NCBI RefSeq assembly: GCF_018336975.1
Contig: NZ_CP025572.1
Location: 2,034,595-2,098,594 of the forward strand
DNA: 64,000 bases
From: Marinomonas sp. CT5
Lineage (GTDB): Bacteria > Pseudomonadota > Gammaproteobacteria > Pseudomonadales > Marinomonadaceae
Reading direction: 5' to 3'
Below are positions 1 to 9,785 of this stretch, one piece after another (the first letter of the stretch is position 1; each line of letters begins with the position of its first letter). The translations under genes and the position numbers were made by a program. The notes beneath the pieces were generated by a model. The model was given only the letters and a program-made list of their open reading frames with translations, searched no databases and was not told the origin of the DNA.

Positions 1-48
1 ACTTACTTTTAATGAGAAGTAAGTTGCAAGAAATGCCATCATTATGAT

Positions 49-124
49 GGGTGTGTAGCTCAGTTGGGAGAGCGTCGCCCTTACAAGGCGAATGTCGGGA
101 GTTCGAACCTCTCCACACCCACCA
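49..124 (+). tRNA. tRNA-Val (anticodon UAC), copy 1
   Basis: The cloverleaf is complete. The acceptor stem GGGTGTG pairs with CACACCC, the anticodon arm is CGCCC-TTACAAG-GCG type with anticodon TAC, and the T-arm carries GTTCGAAC. The discriminator is A and CCA is encoded. It is 76 nt long. The first two bases also form the end of the CCATCATTATGATGG palindrome at 36-50. Confidence 0.95.
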
Positions 125-157
125 CTTATAAGACAGTGGCTAAACAGCTTATACAAC

Positions 158-234
158 GGAGTGGTAGTTCAGTTGGTTAGAATACCTGCCTGTCACGCAG
201 GGGGTCGCGGGTTCGAGTCCCGTCCATTCCGCCA
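158..234 (+). tRNA. tRNA-Asp (anticodon GUC), copy 1
   Basis: The acceptor GGAGTGG pairs with CCATTCC including one G-T pair. The anticodon arm CCTGC-CTGTCAC-GCAGG has anticodon GTC, and the T-arm contains GTTCGAGTC. The discriminator is G (usual for Asp) and CCA is encoded. It lies 33 nt after tRNA-Val, presumably in the same transcript. Confidence 0.95.
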
Positions 235-281
235 CTTACTTTTAATGAGAAGTAAGTTGCAAGAAATACCATCATTATGAT

Positions 282-357
282 GGGTGTGTAGCTCAGTTGG
301 GAGAGCGTCGCCCTTACAAGGCGAATGTCGGGAGTTCGAACCTCTCCACACCCACCA
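282..357 (+). tRNA. tRNA-Val (anticodon UAC), copy 2
   Basis: Identical to the copy at 49-124 and exactly 233 bp downstream of it, with encoded CCA at 355-357. Confidence 0.95.
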
Positions 358-390
358 CTTATAAGACAGTGGCTAAACAGCTTATACAAC

Positions 391-467
391 GGAGTGGTAG
401 TTCAGTTGGTTAGAATACCTGCCTGTCACGCAGGGGGTCGCGGGTTCGAGTCCCGTCCATTCCGCCA
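391..467 (+). tRNA. tRNA-Asp (anticodon GUC), copy 2
   Basis: Identical to the copy at 158-234 and exactly 233 bp downstream of it. Its CCA end runs straight into the next spacer hairpin (ACTTACTTCT-TATC-AGAAGTAAGT). Confidence 0.95.
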
Positions 468-514
468 CTTACTTCTTATCAGAAGTAAGTCCGCAGCGTT
501 ACCATCATTGAGAT

Positions 515-586
515 GCGGGTGTAGCTCAGTTAAGAGATTTATCTTAACAATGCGCATATCAGAGGGAGTTAAGAACTCCACATCAT
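515..586 (+). pseudogene. decayed tRNA relic in the third repeat unit
   Basis: After the same spacer hairpin and a CCATCATTGAGATG remnant, the sequence starts like a tRNA (GCGGGTGTAGCTCAGTT, an intact-looking acceptor 5' strand and D-arm start). No anticodon stem can be folded. Near the end GGAGT-TAAGA-ACTCC resembles a T-arm, but there is no matching acceptor 3' strand or CCA. This fits a degenerated tRNA, probably a former Val copy given its place in the array. It is unlikely to be functional. Confidence 0.55.
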
Positions 587-605
587 GTAGATGTAAAATA
601 TGATT

Positions 606-681
606 GGGTGTGTAGCTCAGTTGGGAGAGCGTCGCCCTTACAAGGCGAATGTCGGGAGTTCGAACCTCTCCACACCCACCA
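606..681 (+). tRNA. tRNA-Val (anticodon UAC), copy 3
   Basis: Same 76-nt sequence as the other tRNA-Val copies. It is the last RNA gene of the left array. No tRNA-Asp follows; the array breaks right after its CCA and the catabolic block begins. The missing partner tRNA-Asp resumes at 14308. Confidence 0.95.
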
Positions 682-809
682 TTCATATGCAACATCACTA
701 TTAAGTCTTTTTGATAATCTTTTTCTTCCCTTGATTCGTAATTAACAGAAAATATTAAAGTCTGTAGTTATCCCGAATATACACAATAATTTGATTTATT
801 TCTTTTGTT

Positions 810-844
810 AAAAAAAAGCCAGCCTATTTATGAATAGACTAGCC
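810..844 (-). terminator. terminator of the aldehyde dehydrogenase genes
   Basis: On the minus strand GCTAGTCTATT pairs with AATAGGCTGGC (two G-T pairs) around a 4-nt loop and is followed by eight Ts. It lies about 40 bp after the stop of the aldehyde dehydrogenase gene ending at 885. The 200 bp between tRNA-Val and this gene hold nothing else recognisable. Confidence 0.75.
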
Positions 845-884
845 TTAAGTTAATTTCTAGTTCGCTCTTATCTTTAGAAAGTTA

Positions 885-2330
885 TTAAAATGGGTAGTGT
901 TGATTTGGATCTTCAACCGTTATCCAGCGTAGATCTGTAAACTCTGCAATTGCTGCTTTACCGCCAAAACGACCGTAGCCAGAATCGCCTACCCCACCAA
1001 ATGGCATTTGCGGCTCGTCACCAACAGTAGGGCCATTGATATGGCAAATACCGCTCTCGATGGCGTTGGCGCAAGCTAGGGCACGATTTATATCTTGCGA
1101 GAATACTGCCGCAGACAAGCCGTATTCTGTATCGTTTGCCACGGCAATGGCTTCCTCATCACCATTAACACGAATGATAGACTTAACCGGTCCGAAACTT
1201 TCTTCGTTAAAGATGCGCATGCTAGATGTAACATTGTCGAGTAGTGTTGCAGAAAAGACTGAGCCTTCGTTCTCACCGCCACATACCATCTTAGCGCCTT
1301 TACTGACGGCATCATCGATGAGTTCATGCATCTTATCAGATACTTCTGGATTGACCAGTGAGCCAAGCACAACGTGATCGCGTGGGTTGCCCCAAGGTAA
1401 TTTGGATGCTCGGGCAACCAATTTTTCAACGAATTCATCGGCAATAGCGTTATCAACGATTAAACGCTCAGTGGACATGCAAATTTGACCTTGATTCATG
1501 AAGGCGCCGAAAATGGCAGCGTTCACTGCACTGTCAATATCGGCATCGGAAAGTACTAAAAGAGGTGCTTTACCGCCCAGTTCCAATAGGGCAGGTTTTA
1601 AATTTTCGCCAGCAAGACGACCAATGATACGACCAACAGGGCTAGAGCCAGTGAAATTAACATGGCGAACTTGTGGTGCCTCGATTAGTGCTTTAACAAT
1701 TTCTGGGGCATCTTCAGGTGCATTCGAAATGAAGTTAACAACCCCCTCTGGTAAACCCGCTTCGATAAAACAGTCAATAATAAGACGATGAGTCAGAGGA
1801 CAGAATTCGGAGCTTTTTAAAATCACTGTATTGCCGCAGGCTAGGGGAGCAGCAATCGCACGAGCGCCTAATATAACTGGAGCATTCCATGGCGCAATCG
1901 CCAAGCAAACACCTTTAGGTTTATGGATGCCCATAGCTAAGGTGCCAGGCTTATTAGCAGGGATAACTTCTCCTCCAACTTGCGATGTTAGTGCGGCTGC
2001 TTCACGGATGTGACCTGCGGCTAACATAACATTAAAGCCAGCCCATGGCCCTGTTGCCCCCGTCTCAGTAATCATAGCGTTGATGAATTCTTCGCTTTTT
2101 GAATCCATGATATCTGCTGCTTTATTAAGTAAGGCACGGCGCTCAGAAGGGCCAACTTTAGCCCAGTTAGGAAACGCAGCGTGAGCGGCTTTAGTGACGC
2201 TAGATATGTCATCAAGTGTCGCCGCAGCGCACTCAGAAGCTACCTCACGAGTGACAGGATCTAAACGTGAAAATGTTTTTTGATTGCTAGCAGATTGGTT
2301 TTTACCTGCGATACTAAGTAAAACTGTCAT
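885..2330 (-). CDS. NAD(P)-dependent aromatic aldehyde dehydrogenase (salicylaldehyde/benzaldehyde type)
   Basis: Oxidises an aldehyde to the acid; 481 aa, ALDH superfamily. Seen: APWNA at 146-150, the cofactor-loop FTGSSPVG near 226-233, the general-base glutamate in LELGG (E250) and the catalytic cysteine in NQGQICMSTER (C284). The NQGQIC block and the C-terminal tail ending in HYPF resemble NahF salicylaldehyde dehydrogenase and vanillin/benzaldehyde dehydrogenases as I recall them. It is the second of two tandem ALDH genes, 74 bp after the first, and has its own AAGGA ribosome site. In this cluster the natural substrate would be the aldehyde released by the decarboxylase MdlC, i.e. benzaldehyde or a ring-substituted form. 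That assignment is inferred from context, and the exact aldehyde is not readable from sequence. Confidence 0.88.
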   Translation of the reverse strand: MTVLLSIAGKNQSASNQKTFSRLDPVTREVASECAAATLDDISSVTKAAHAAFPNWAKVGPSERRALLNKAADIMDSKSEEFINAMITETGATGPWAGFNVMLAAGHIREAAALTSQVGGEVIPANKPGTLAMGIHKPKGVCLAIAPWNAPVILGARAIAAPLACGNTVILKSSEFCPLTHRLIIDCFIEAGLPEGVVNFISNAPEDAPEIVKALIEAPQVRHVNFTGSSPVGRIIGRLAGENLKPALLELGGKAPLLVLSDADIDSAVNAAIFGAFMNQGQICMSTERLIVDNAIADEFVEKLVARASKLPWGNPRDHVVLGSLVNPEVSDKMHELIDDAVSKGAKMVCGGENEGSVFSATLLDNVTSSMRIFNEESFGPVKSIIRVNGDEEAIAVANDTEYGLSAAVFSQDINRALACANAIESGICHINGPTVGDEPQMPFGGVGDSGYGRFGGKAAIAEFTDLRWITVEDPNQHYPF

Positions 2331-2404
2331 TGTATTTTCCTTTTATTATAGGTTTAGTTTTCAATGGAAATGGAGGCCTTTAAGCCACCGTCAGCTGCTT
2401 TGCA

Positions 2405-3856
2405 TTATGGGGTGACTGTGACCCAGCGAATTTCGGTAAACTCATCCACGCATGCGTCGCTGCCAAAGCGGCCATAGCCACTGGACTTTAGTCCACCAAA
2501 GGGCATGGCTGGATCATCTTTTGCTGTTGTTGAGTTGATATGGCACATACCCGATTCCAACCTATTGGCCATACTCTTTGCGAGCGTTAAGTCACGAGTG
2601 AAAATCGCTGAAGCAAGACCATATTCGCAATTATTTGCGACGGTAATCGCTTCTTCAGGTGAGTCAACACGATAAATTCCTGCAATAGGGCCGAAGCATT
2701 CTTCGGAATAAATTCGCATCATGGGGGTGATATGGTCTAGCAAGGTGGCATCAATAAACTGTCCTCTGCGATGCCCGCCTGATATAAGGGTTGCACCTTT
2801 ATCAAGAGCGTCTTCAATAAGTGCAGATAGGCGAGAGGCAATAGTAGGGCTTGCGACTGGGCCTAGTTTGGTCCCTTCGTGACGTGGGTCTCCAGCGACT
2901 AAGTCAGTCAGCATTGTGTTTATAATATGGATAAACTCATCGGCAATCGTTTGTTCTAAAATGATTCGATCCGTCGCCATGCATATCTGGCCTTGATTTA
3001 AAAAGGCGCCGTAAACGGCTTCTTTGGCGGCTAAGTGTAAATCTGCGTCCTTTAAAACGATCAATGGAGATTTGCCGCCCAATTCTAAAAGACATCGTTT
3101 GAGATGCTGAGCAGCAATGCTCGCAATGATTTTCCCTATGCGTGTGGAGCCTGTGAAGTTTATTCGACGTACTGATGGATTAGCAATCAGACTGGTGATG
3201 ACTTCTTCCGAGTGCTCAGTCGCATTGGTCATGACTGAAATAACGCCTTTAGGTACTCCAGCCTCATCAAGTACCTCCGCTATTAGGGAATGTGTTGCCG
3301 GTGAAAGTTCTGAGGCTTTTAGAATAACGCTGTTTCCGAATGCTAAAGGGAAAACAACTGCGCGCATAGCTAATGCAATGGGGGCGTTCCAGGGCGCAAT
3401 GGCAAGACATACGCCCACGGGTTGGCGTATGGTATAGGAATCTGAAGTTTCGTTATTAATATTCGAAGAAGGGTGCTTAAGTGCGAGCACAACTGCGGCT
3501 TCAATGGCTTCTTCAGCCACTTTGATATTGAAATCAACCCAGTCGGTTACCGCCCCAATTTCTTTTAACATTAATTGGGCAAAGCGATCCTTGTATTTTG
3601 GCATGAGCTGTTTAGCTCGGCAAAGGATTTTCGCTCGTTCTGAAACATCTGTATTTGACCATTTTGAAAAACTTGCAGCGGCAATTGCAGCCATATGTTC
3701 AGCATCTTCTGCGCGACCAGATGCTGCACGAGTAGCCACTAAGTCAGTGCTTGGATCTAGTCTTTCAAAATACCCGCCAGACATCGCTGGAGTAGGTCTA
3801 CCACCAATGAACATGTTCACTTCAGTGGGTATGGATAAGTCTGTTTTGTTGTGCAT
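2405..3856 (-). CDS. second aromatic aldehyde dehydrogenase, paralogue of the neighbour
   Basis: ALDH superfamily, 483 aa from the ATG at 3856. A TTG at 3865, nearer to an AAGGTG sequence, would add three residues, so the start is not certain. Seen: APWNA at 154-158, NFTGSTRIG near 233-241, LELGGKSP with general base E258, and NQGQICMATDR with catalytic C292. The stretch HLKRCLLELGGKSPLIVL is very like NahF. The two tandem dehydrogenases are clearly related but well diverged, so this is not a recent duplication. They may split substrates (for instance benzaldehyde and a hydroxylated form) or cofactors. The gene is divergent from the AraC gene at 4009, with about 150 bp between starts. Confidence 0.88.
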   Translation of the reverse strand: MHNKTDLSIPTEVNMFIGGRPTPAMSGGYFERLDPSTDLVATRAASGRAEDAEHMAAIAAASFSKWSNTDVSERAKILCRAKQLMPKYKDRFAQLMLKEIGAVTDWVDFNIKVAEEAIEAAVVLALKHPSSNINNETSDSYTIRQPVGVCLAIAPWNAPIALAMRAVVFPLAFGNSVILKASELSPATHSLIAEVLDEAGVPKGVISVMTNATEHSEEVITSLIANPSVRRINFTGSTRIGKIIASIAAQHLKRCLLELGGKSPLIVLKDADLHLAAKEAVYGAFLNQGQICMATDRIILEQTIADEFIHIINTMLTDLVAGDPRHEGTKLGPVASPTIASRLSALIEDALDKGATLISGGHRRGQFIDATLLDHITPMMRIYSEECFGPIAGIYRVDSPEEAITVANNCEYGLASAIFTRDLTLAKSMANRLESGMCHINSTTAKDDPAMPFGGLKSSGYGRFGSDACVDEFTEIRWVTVTP

Positions 3857-4008
3857 GAAACTCAAAATGTCACCTTGCCGTTATTAGATTTGTTTGTCGG
3901 TCGATGAGTGCATTAAGAAGAATAGCAGCTATACCCTGTGTAAAAATGTCAATTAATGGCTTATTCTTGTTTAATTCTGGTTTATTTGGCGTTTCTGGAG
4001 GGAAGTGG

Positions 4009-4896
4009 ATGTTAACAAATATCATAGGCTCCATGGTTAGGTTTGAGTCTATCCAACCAGGTTTGCAATCTAGAGTCTTCAGTACAGGGAAGGACAACTT
4101 TTCCGATTTCAATTTAATTGGCATTGTTCAACGTGGTGATGTGACTGTATCGATGGAAGAAATGCATCAGGTCACTGAGTCATCTGTTTTCTGTATACCT
4201 CATAAGAAGCAGGCTAAGGTATTGGTTCCAGCAGGAAGCCAAGTTTGGTTGTTAGGTTATCGAAATGAACTGATTTCGTTAGTGACTGGAACTGACTTAG
4301 ACAGTGCTATGTTAGAAACCTTAATGCGACAATTCACTATTACATCTAGTACAAAAAACGGTATAGATAGTGAGTTTTTACCACTTCTCGGGCTTTTGAG
4401 AGCTGAAATTTCTATAAGCAATAAGCGTTCTCGTACAGTTATATGCTCAATCATACGTATATTACTTATCTGTATTTATCGCCTTAGTGATATCGAGTCG
4501 ATACGATTAACACATTCCCCGGATGAGCTAGTGCTGCAGCAGTTTCGGCAACTTGTGGAGGTTGAGTATCGTAATAGAAGAGTAGTTTCTTACTATTGTC
4601 AGGAGCTGAATATGACCTATGACAGATTGCATGCTATTTGCCAACGTAATCTGAAAAAAACGCCTTTACAGTTGATTAATAATAGAGTGCTCATTGAAGC
4701 AACAACCAGATTAAAAAAATCAGCAGGATCAATCCAAGCGATAGCAAATGATCTGGGCTACAGCGATGGCAGCCAATTTAGTCATTTTTTTAAAAAAGAA
4801 ACTGGCATGTCACCTAGTCAATTTAAGCGTAACCACACCGAAAAGGGCTTGAAAGAACGTGATGAAAATACGCCTGATTTTTCAGATTGGCCATAA
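4009..4896 (+). CDS. AraC-family transcriptional activator
   Basis: 295 aa from the ATG at 4009, chosen because GGAGGGA lies 5 bp upstream; a longer reading from 3904 lacks such a site. The N-terminal 190 residues are an AraC-type sensing domain of weak similarity. The C-terminal 100 residues hold the two helix-turn-helix units of the family, the second ending in the typical LGYSDGSQFSHFFKKETGMS...F signature. It is divergent from the two aldehyde dehydrogenase genes, so control of them in response to an aromatic or nitrile inducer is the natural inference. The inducer is unknown. Confidence 0.8.
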   Translation: MLTNIIGSMVRFESIQPGLQSRVFSTGKDNFSDFNLIGIVQRGDVTVSMEEMHQVTESSVFCIPHKKQAKVLVPAGSQVWLLGYRNELISLVTGTDLDSAMLETLMRQFTITSSTKNGIDSEFLPLLGLLRAEISISNKRSRTVICSIIRILLICIYRLSDIESIRLTHSPDELVLQQFRQLVEVEYRNRRVVSYYCQELNMTYDRLHAICQRNLKKTPLQLINNRVLIEATTRLKKSAGSIQAIANDLGYSDGSQFSHFFKKETGMSPSQFKRNHTEKGLKERDENTPDFSDWP

Positions 4897-4905
4897 GGGT
4901 AATAC

Positions 4906-4925
4906 GCGCATTACATGTAATGCGC
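4906..4925. promoter_or_regulatory. perfect 20-bp palindrome between convergent regulators
   Basis: GCGCATTACATGTAATGCGC is a perfect 10+10 palindrome 9 bp after the AraC stop and 24 bp before the LysR stop. Neither strand has a T-run directly after it, so it is not a textbook intrinsic terminator. It could slow polymerase from both sides or bind a dimeric protein. Confidence 0.5.
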
Positions 4926-4949
4926 TGAAAAAAGAGGAATGTTGCCTAT

Positions 4950-5843
4950 TTAGTGGGTTGAGAGCGCGCTGATGATGAGCTCACGAAACCAACGATGGGA
5001 GGCGGACTCGTTGTGGCGCGATTGCCAATGGAGAGCAACGTTAAAGGCGGGGACGTCAAAGGGTAAATCGTAAAGGGTCAATTGATTATTCTGAGCAAAA
5101 ACGAGGGCGATGCGATAGGGAAGTATCGCCAATAAGTCGGCTTTTGCTAATACAGAAGGCAGAATCAAAAAATGAGATACTTCTAGACTAATCTTACGTT
5201 TAACACCCATTTGAGCCAATACATCTTCTGTCGCACCGTGACCTAAATTATTTGTAACAAGGGCGTGTTTGTGTGCAATAAAGGCTTCCATGGTTAATGG
5301 CTTATCTGAGGAAAATTGTTTGTGCTGTACGCAGACATAGTGTTCTTCGATCATGACATGACGTTGTATATGTTGTCCTTCTATGGGGCGACTGCAAATA
5401 ACCGCGTCAATTTTTCCTGATGACATCCACTCATCGACTTTGTCTATTTCCAGTGGAATGACTTTCATTTCAATATTAGGTGCTTCTATTTGTAAACGAG
5501 CGACGATTGCTGGCAATAGTGCCATTTCACCTAGATCCGTCATGGCTACTCTAAAGCGTTTGTGAGATACCGCTGGATCAAATGTCTGCACATTCGCTAC
5601 CGTGTTTTCTATCATGCTCAAAGAGTGACTGAATTCTTCATAAAGCTGCTGAGAAATAGCCGTAGGTTCCATGCCATTTTTATTGCGAATGAAGAGCTTG
5701 TCTTTGAATAGGTCGCGTAATCGTGACAGGGCATAGCTAACGGAAGGTTGTGTGACAAACAAGAGATCAGCCGTCTTAGTCACACTTCGGGTTTCATACA
5801 AGATCACAAAAGTACGAATAAGATTAAGGTCTATATTTGACAT
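4950..5843 (-). CDS. LysR-family regulator, divergent from mdlC
   Basis: 297 aa. The N-terminal winged helix-turn-helix reads LIRTFVILYETRSVTKTA...VTQPSVSYALSRLRDLF, and the rest is the periplasmic-binding-protein-like effector domain. The style of the first 60 residues is closest to the NodD/NahR branch, whose members sense aromatic compounds. It is transcribed away from mdlC with a 101-bp shared promoter region, the usual LysR arrangement, so it probably activates mdlC with an aromatic pathway intermediate as co-inducer. Family assignment is firm; target and ligand are inferred. Confidence 0.85.
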   Translation of the reverse strand: MSNIDLNLIRTFVILYETRSVTKTADLLFVTQPSVSYALSRLRDLFKDKLFIRNKNGMEPTAISQQLYEEFSHSLSMIENTVANVQTFDPAVSHKRFRVAMTDLGEMALLPAIVARLQIEAPNIEMKVIPLEIDKVDEWMSSGKIDAVICSRPIEGQHIQRHVMIEEHYVCVQHKQFSSDKPLTMEAFIAHKHALVTNNLGHGATEDVLAQMGVKRKISLEVSHFLILPSVLAKADLLAILPYRIALVFAQNNQLTLYDLPFDVPAFNVALHWQSRHNESASHRWFRELIISALSTH

Positions 5844-5911
5844 AATAAATGCTATCTATTTTTGTTAGAAAAAATATCGATTTGTTCAATTAAAGCAGGA
5901 GAGATAAGGTT

Positions 5912-5925
5912 ATTCAATCGTGAAT
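5912..5925. promoter_or_regulatory. candidate LysR-type operator upstream of mdlC
   Basis: ATTCA-ATCG-TGAAT is an interrupted 5-bp inverted repeat (T-N11-A form) in the LysR/mdlC divergent region, 20 bp before the mdlC ATG. Short repeats like this arise by chance, so this is only a candidate. Confidence 0.3.
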
Positions 5926-5929
5926 TTGA

Positions 5930-7531
<1,602 letters not shown>

Positions 7532-7671
7532 AAGAGCGTTCTAGGGTTGCCGACGAAAATGTTAGCTTGTCAGCAGAGTTCGAAAATATTTGGCACAAGG
7601 TTAGGGGTGAACGCCTTGTCCGGTTTGGTCGCTTTTCAATGGCGATGAAATTGATTTAGGAGTAATACAGA

Positions 7672-8646
7672 ATGTTGTCTCAGTCAGTCAGTAACTATGG
7701 CGCATTCGGTGCGCAACCACATATTGTCGTAGTTGGAGCCGGTGCCATGGGGTGCTATTTTGGTGGCATGCTCATAAAAGCAGGTCATACAGTGTCATTT
7801 GTGGATGTAAATCCTGAGCAAATTGCGACCATTAATCAACGCGGTATGATTTTAGAAACCGATGATGGTGCATTTGAAATGCCTGCGAATGCAGCGTTAG
7901 CAAAAGACGTTATTCATCCCGCTGATTTGGTGATTTTGTTCACCAAGACTATGCACACAGAGGGGGCGATGGAATCTATTCGTCACATATTGACGAATGA
8001 AACGGTAGTTTTATCGTTGCAAAATGGTTTGGGTAATGCCGAACGTATTGGTCAATTTGTAAACCCTGATCGAATTGTGGTGGGGACAACCTTGGTGCCA
8101 GCAGATTTGAAGGGGCCTGGTCATGTAGCATCGCACGGGCCGTCTAGTTCACACATCATGGACTCGACCTTAAAAAATCCTGAGTGGTTAGCAGATTTGT
8201 CAGCAATGTTTAATCAAGCATACCTTACGACCAGCGTTGACCCAGAAATTATGACGGTGATTTGGTCCAAAGTCGCTTTTAATGCTGCACTTAATGCTAT
8301 TTGCTCCATTACTGGTTCGTCGCCTGGAGGCCTAACGCCGTCATCTGCCTTCAAGGAACTTGCCAAACACGTAGTTCATGAGACTGTGCTGGTGGGGCAA
8401 GCTAATGGAGTGATTTTGGATGAGAGCTATATTTGGAATAATGTAGAAATGGCCATGCGGGAACACCCCAACCATAAGCCTTCCATGTTGCAAGATATTG
8501 AAGCTGCGCGGGCGACAGAAGTTGATGCAATTAATGGTGCCATAGTTGAAGCGGCCAGTTTAGTCGGCCTGCAAGCCCCAGTAAATCAAACCTTGGCGCA
8601 ATTGGTTCGACTCTCTGAGCAAGTAGCTAAGAACAAAAAATCTTAG
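7672..8646 (+). CDS. ketopantoate-reductase-family 2-hydroxyacid dehydrogenase, candidate D-mandelate dehydrogenase
   Basis: 324 aa, ApbA/PanE superfamily. A Rossmann GxGxMG motif lies near residues 22-28 (GAGAMGCYFG), the family lysine is in VIWSKVAFNAALNAI, and the C-terminal SMLQDIEAARATEVDAING block is typical. RBS AGGAG at the right spacing. An ordinary PanE would make pantoate, but the gene sits directly after mdlC. The family is known to include NAD-dependent D-mandelate dehydrogenases (Enterococcus faecium). The inferred job is therefore (R)-mandelate to benzoylformate, replacing the flavin-dependent MdlB of Pseudomonas, which is absent here. True ketopantoate reductase remains possible. 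The first 14 residues are an unusual extension before the Rossmann fold. Confidence 0.75.
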   Translation: MLSQSVSNYGAFGAQPHIVVVGAGAMGCYFGGMLIKAGHTVSFVDVNPEQIATINQRGMILETDDGAFEMPANAALAKDVIHPADLVILFTKTMHTEGAMESIRHILTNETVVLSLQNGLGNAERIGQFVNPDRIVVGTTLVPADLKGPGHVASHGPSSSHIMDSTLKNPEWLADLSAMFNQAYLTTSVDPEIMTVIWSKVAFNAALNAICSITGSSPGGLTPSSAFKELAKHVVHETVLVGQANGVILDESYIWNNVEMAMREHPNHKPSMLQDIEAARATEVDAINGAIVEAASLVGLQAPVNQTLAQLVRLSEQVAKNKKS

Positions 8647-8674
8647 TAACTCAGTGGCTGATATCGATTTTTTA

Positions 8675-8713
8675 CCACCTTATTGGCAATTTTATAAGGT
8701 GGCTTTGTGCTTT
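8675..8713 (+). terminator. terminator after the mdlC-dehydrogenase pair
   Basis: CCACCTTAT pairs perfectly with ATAAGGTGG (9 bp) around a 10-nt loop, followed by CTTTGTGCTTTT. The T-run is interrupted, so it may be moderate in strength. It begins 29 bp after the dehydrogenase stop and separates it from the next regulator gene. Confidence 0.65.
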
Positions 8714-8864
8714 TCAGATTGAGTAGTACGATATATTGCATACGATGGTTTTGAATAAAAATATTCAAAATTTGTAGGTCTTTTCAATGTTTTATGATTT
8801 TTTATGCAGGGAGCTCTTGGCGCAAGATTTGCTTATTTTAAAAGTGTTTTAGGAGGCATGAGTC

Positions 8865-9785
8865 ATGAATTCCATGAAGTTAAGCGAGTTTGAAAAACGC
8901 GTATCCAGCTCAATTTTGAACCTTGAGTGTATTGCTGAAAATGACCATTATTTTGAAGGCGGATTTGCTGAAAAGCGCTTGGGGCAGTTGACGATTTGTG
9001 AGATCAATGCACCACGTCACCGCGTGGTGAGGCGCCCTATGAACTCTGCACAAGAAGGCATCGTTGTTACCTCAGTTAAATTGGGAGAATGTTACTTAGA
9101 GCGCGAATACGATCAATTTGAATTTCATGAAGGAACAGCATTTTTTTGTCGAGCCAGTGAGTTTTATTCAATAGAAACATCCGACAGAGTGGATTTAAAA
9201 ACTCTGTATATTCCACAGAGCAAGTTATCTGTTTCCGAGAGTATTTTTTTATCCAAGAAAGATTCTAAATTAAAACCTTATATTGACCCTGCCTTTTTTG
9301 CTCTGATTAATCCATATTTAGACCTTGTTTCTCCCCCAGATAATTCACTATCAAATTATGTTGAAAGCAGTTTTTTAAGTCTTATATCAGGAGTGTTAAG
9401 TGCGAATGATGACAGCGATATTGTACAAAGTAGTGATCATGTTTCTTATCTGCTGAAGGAAATGATTGTACTTGTGGAAAGTCATTTGAAACAAGAATAC
9501 CTTTCTCCTGAATTTATTGCCAAAAAAATGGGTTATTCATCAAGGTACTTAAATAAAATACTGAGTACTAAGGGCTTATCGCTACTTAAGCTCATTTTTC
9601 AAATGCGCATGGACCATATAATGGAAGATCTTGTATCACCTGAGAAGTCGAAAAAAACAATTTGCTTTATTGCCAGTGACTATTGTTTTTATGATAACGC
9701 TTACTTTTCTAGGCAATTTAAGGCGTACACGGGATTATCGCCAAAAGAATATAGATTGACTCACAATCCCATTTTACATTGTTAA
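8865..9785 (+). CDS. AraC-family regulator next to the nitrilase gene
   Basis: 306 aa. The N-terminal part resembles the AraC_binding_2 type (a cupin-like ligand domain, as in FeaR/NphR relatives). The C-terminal part holds the double helix-turn-helix: EFIAKKMGYSSRYLNKILSTKG, then FCFYDNAYFSRQFKAYTGLSPKEYR. The start at 8865 is fixed by AGGAGG 8 bp upstream; a closer ATG at 8858 is in another frame and soon stops. It is co-directional with the nitrilase, MFS and GPH genes, 277 bp ahead of them. By analogy to NitR, the AraC-type activator of the Rhodococcus nitrilase gene, it probably controls the nitrilase-transporter operon. Confidence 0.82.
   Translation: MNSMKLSEFEKRVSSSILNLECIAENDHYFEGGFAEKRLGQLTICEINAPRHRVVRRPMNSAQEGIVVTSVKLGECYLEREYDQFEFHEGTAFFCRASEFYSIETSDRVDLKTLYIPQSKLSVSESIFLSKKDSKLKPYIDPAFFALINPYLDLVSPPDNSLSNYVESSFLSLISGVLSANDDSDIVQSSDHVSYLLKEMIVLVESHLKQEYLSPEFIAKKMGYSSRYLNKILSTKGLSLLKLIFQMRMDHIMEDLVSPEKSKKTICFIASDYCFYDNAYFSRQFKAYTGLSPKEYRLTHNPILHC

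Larger units (their letters stand above)
1..466. repeat. 233-bp tandem duplication carrying tRNA-Val and tRNA-Asp
   Basis: Positions 1-233 and 234-466 are near-identical direct copies. Each starts with an ACTTACTT...AAGTAAGT hairpin, then a CCATCATTATGATGG palindrome, tRNA-Val, a spacer and tRNA-Asp. The only difference noticed is G35 versus A268. A third unit begins at 467 with the same hairpin but then diverges. The near identity suggests a recent tandem duplication or gene conversion. The left end may continue outside the window. Confidence 0.9.

Noticed and set aside
92..698. Open frames of 60-90 codons on both strands through the tRNA arrays
   Set aside because: They are readings of tRNA and spacer sequence, repeated with the 233-bp duplication, without protein-like composition or ribosome sites.
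1036..2013. Plus-strand frames antisense to the first aldehyde dehydrogenase gene
   Set aside because: They mirror a well-supported gene on the other strand and lack ribosome sites and recognisable domains.
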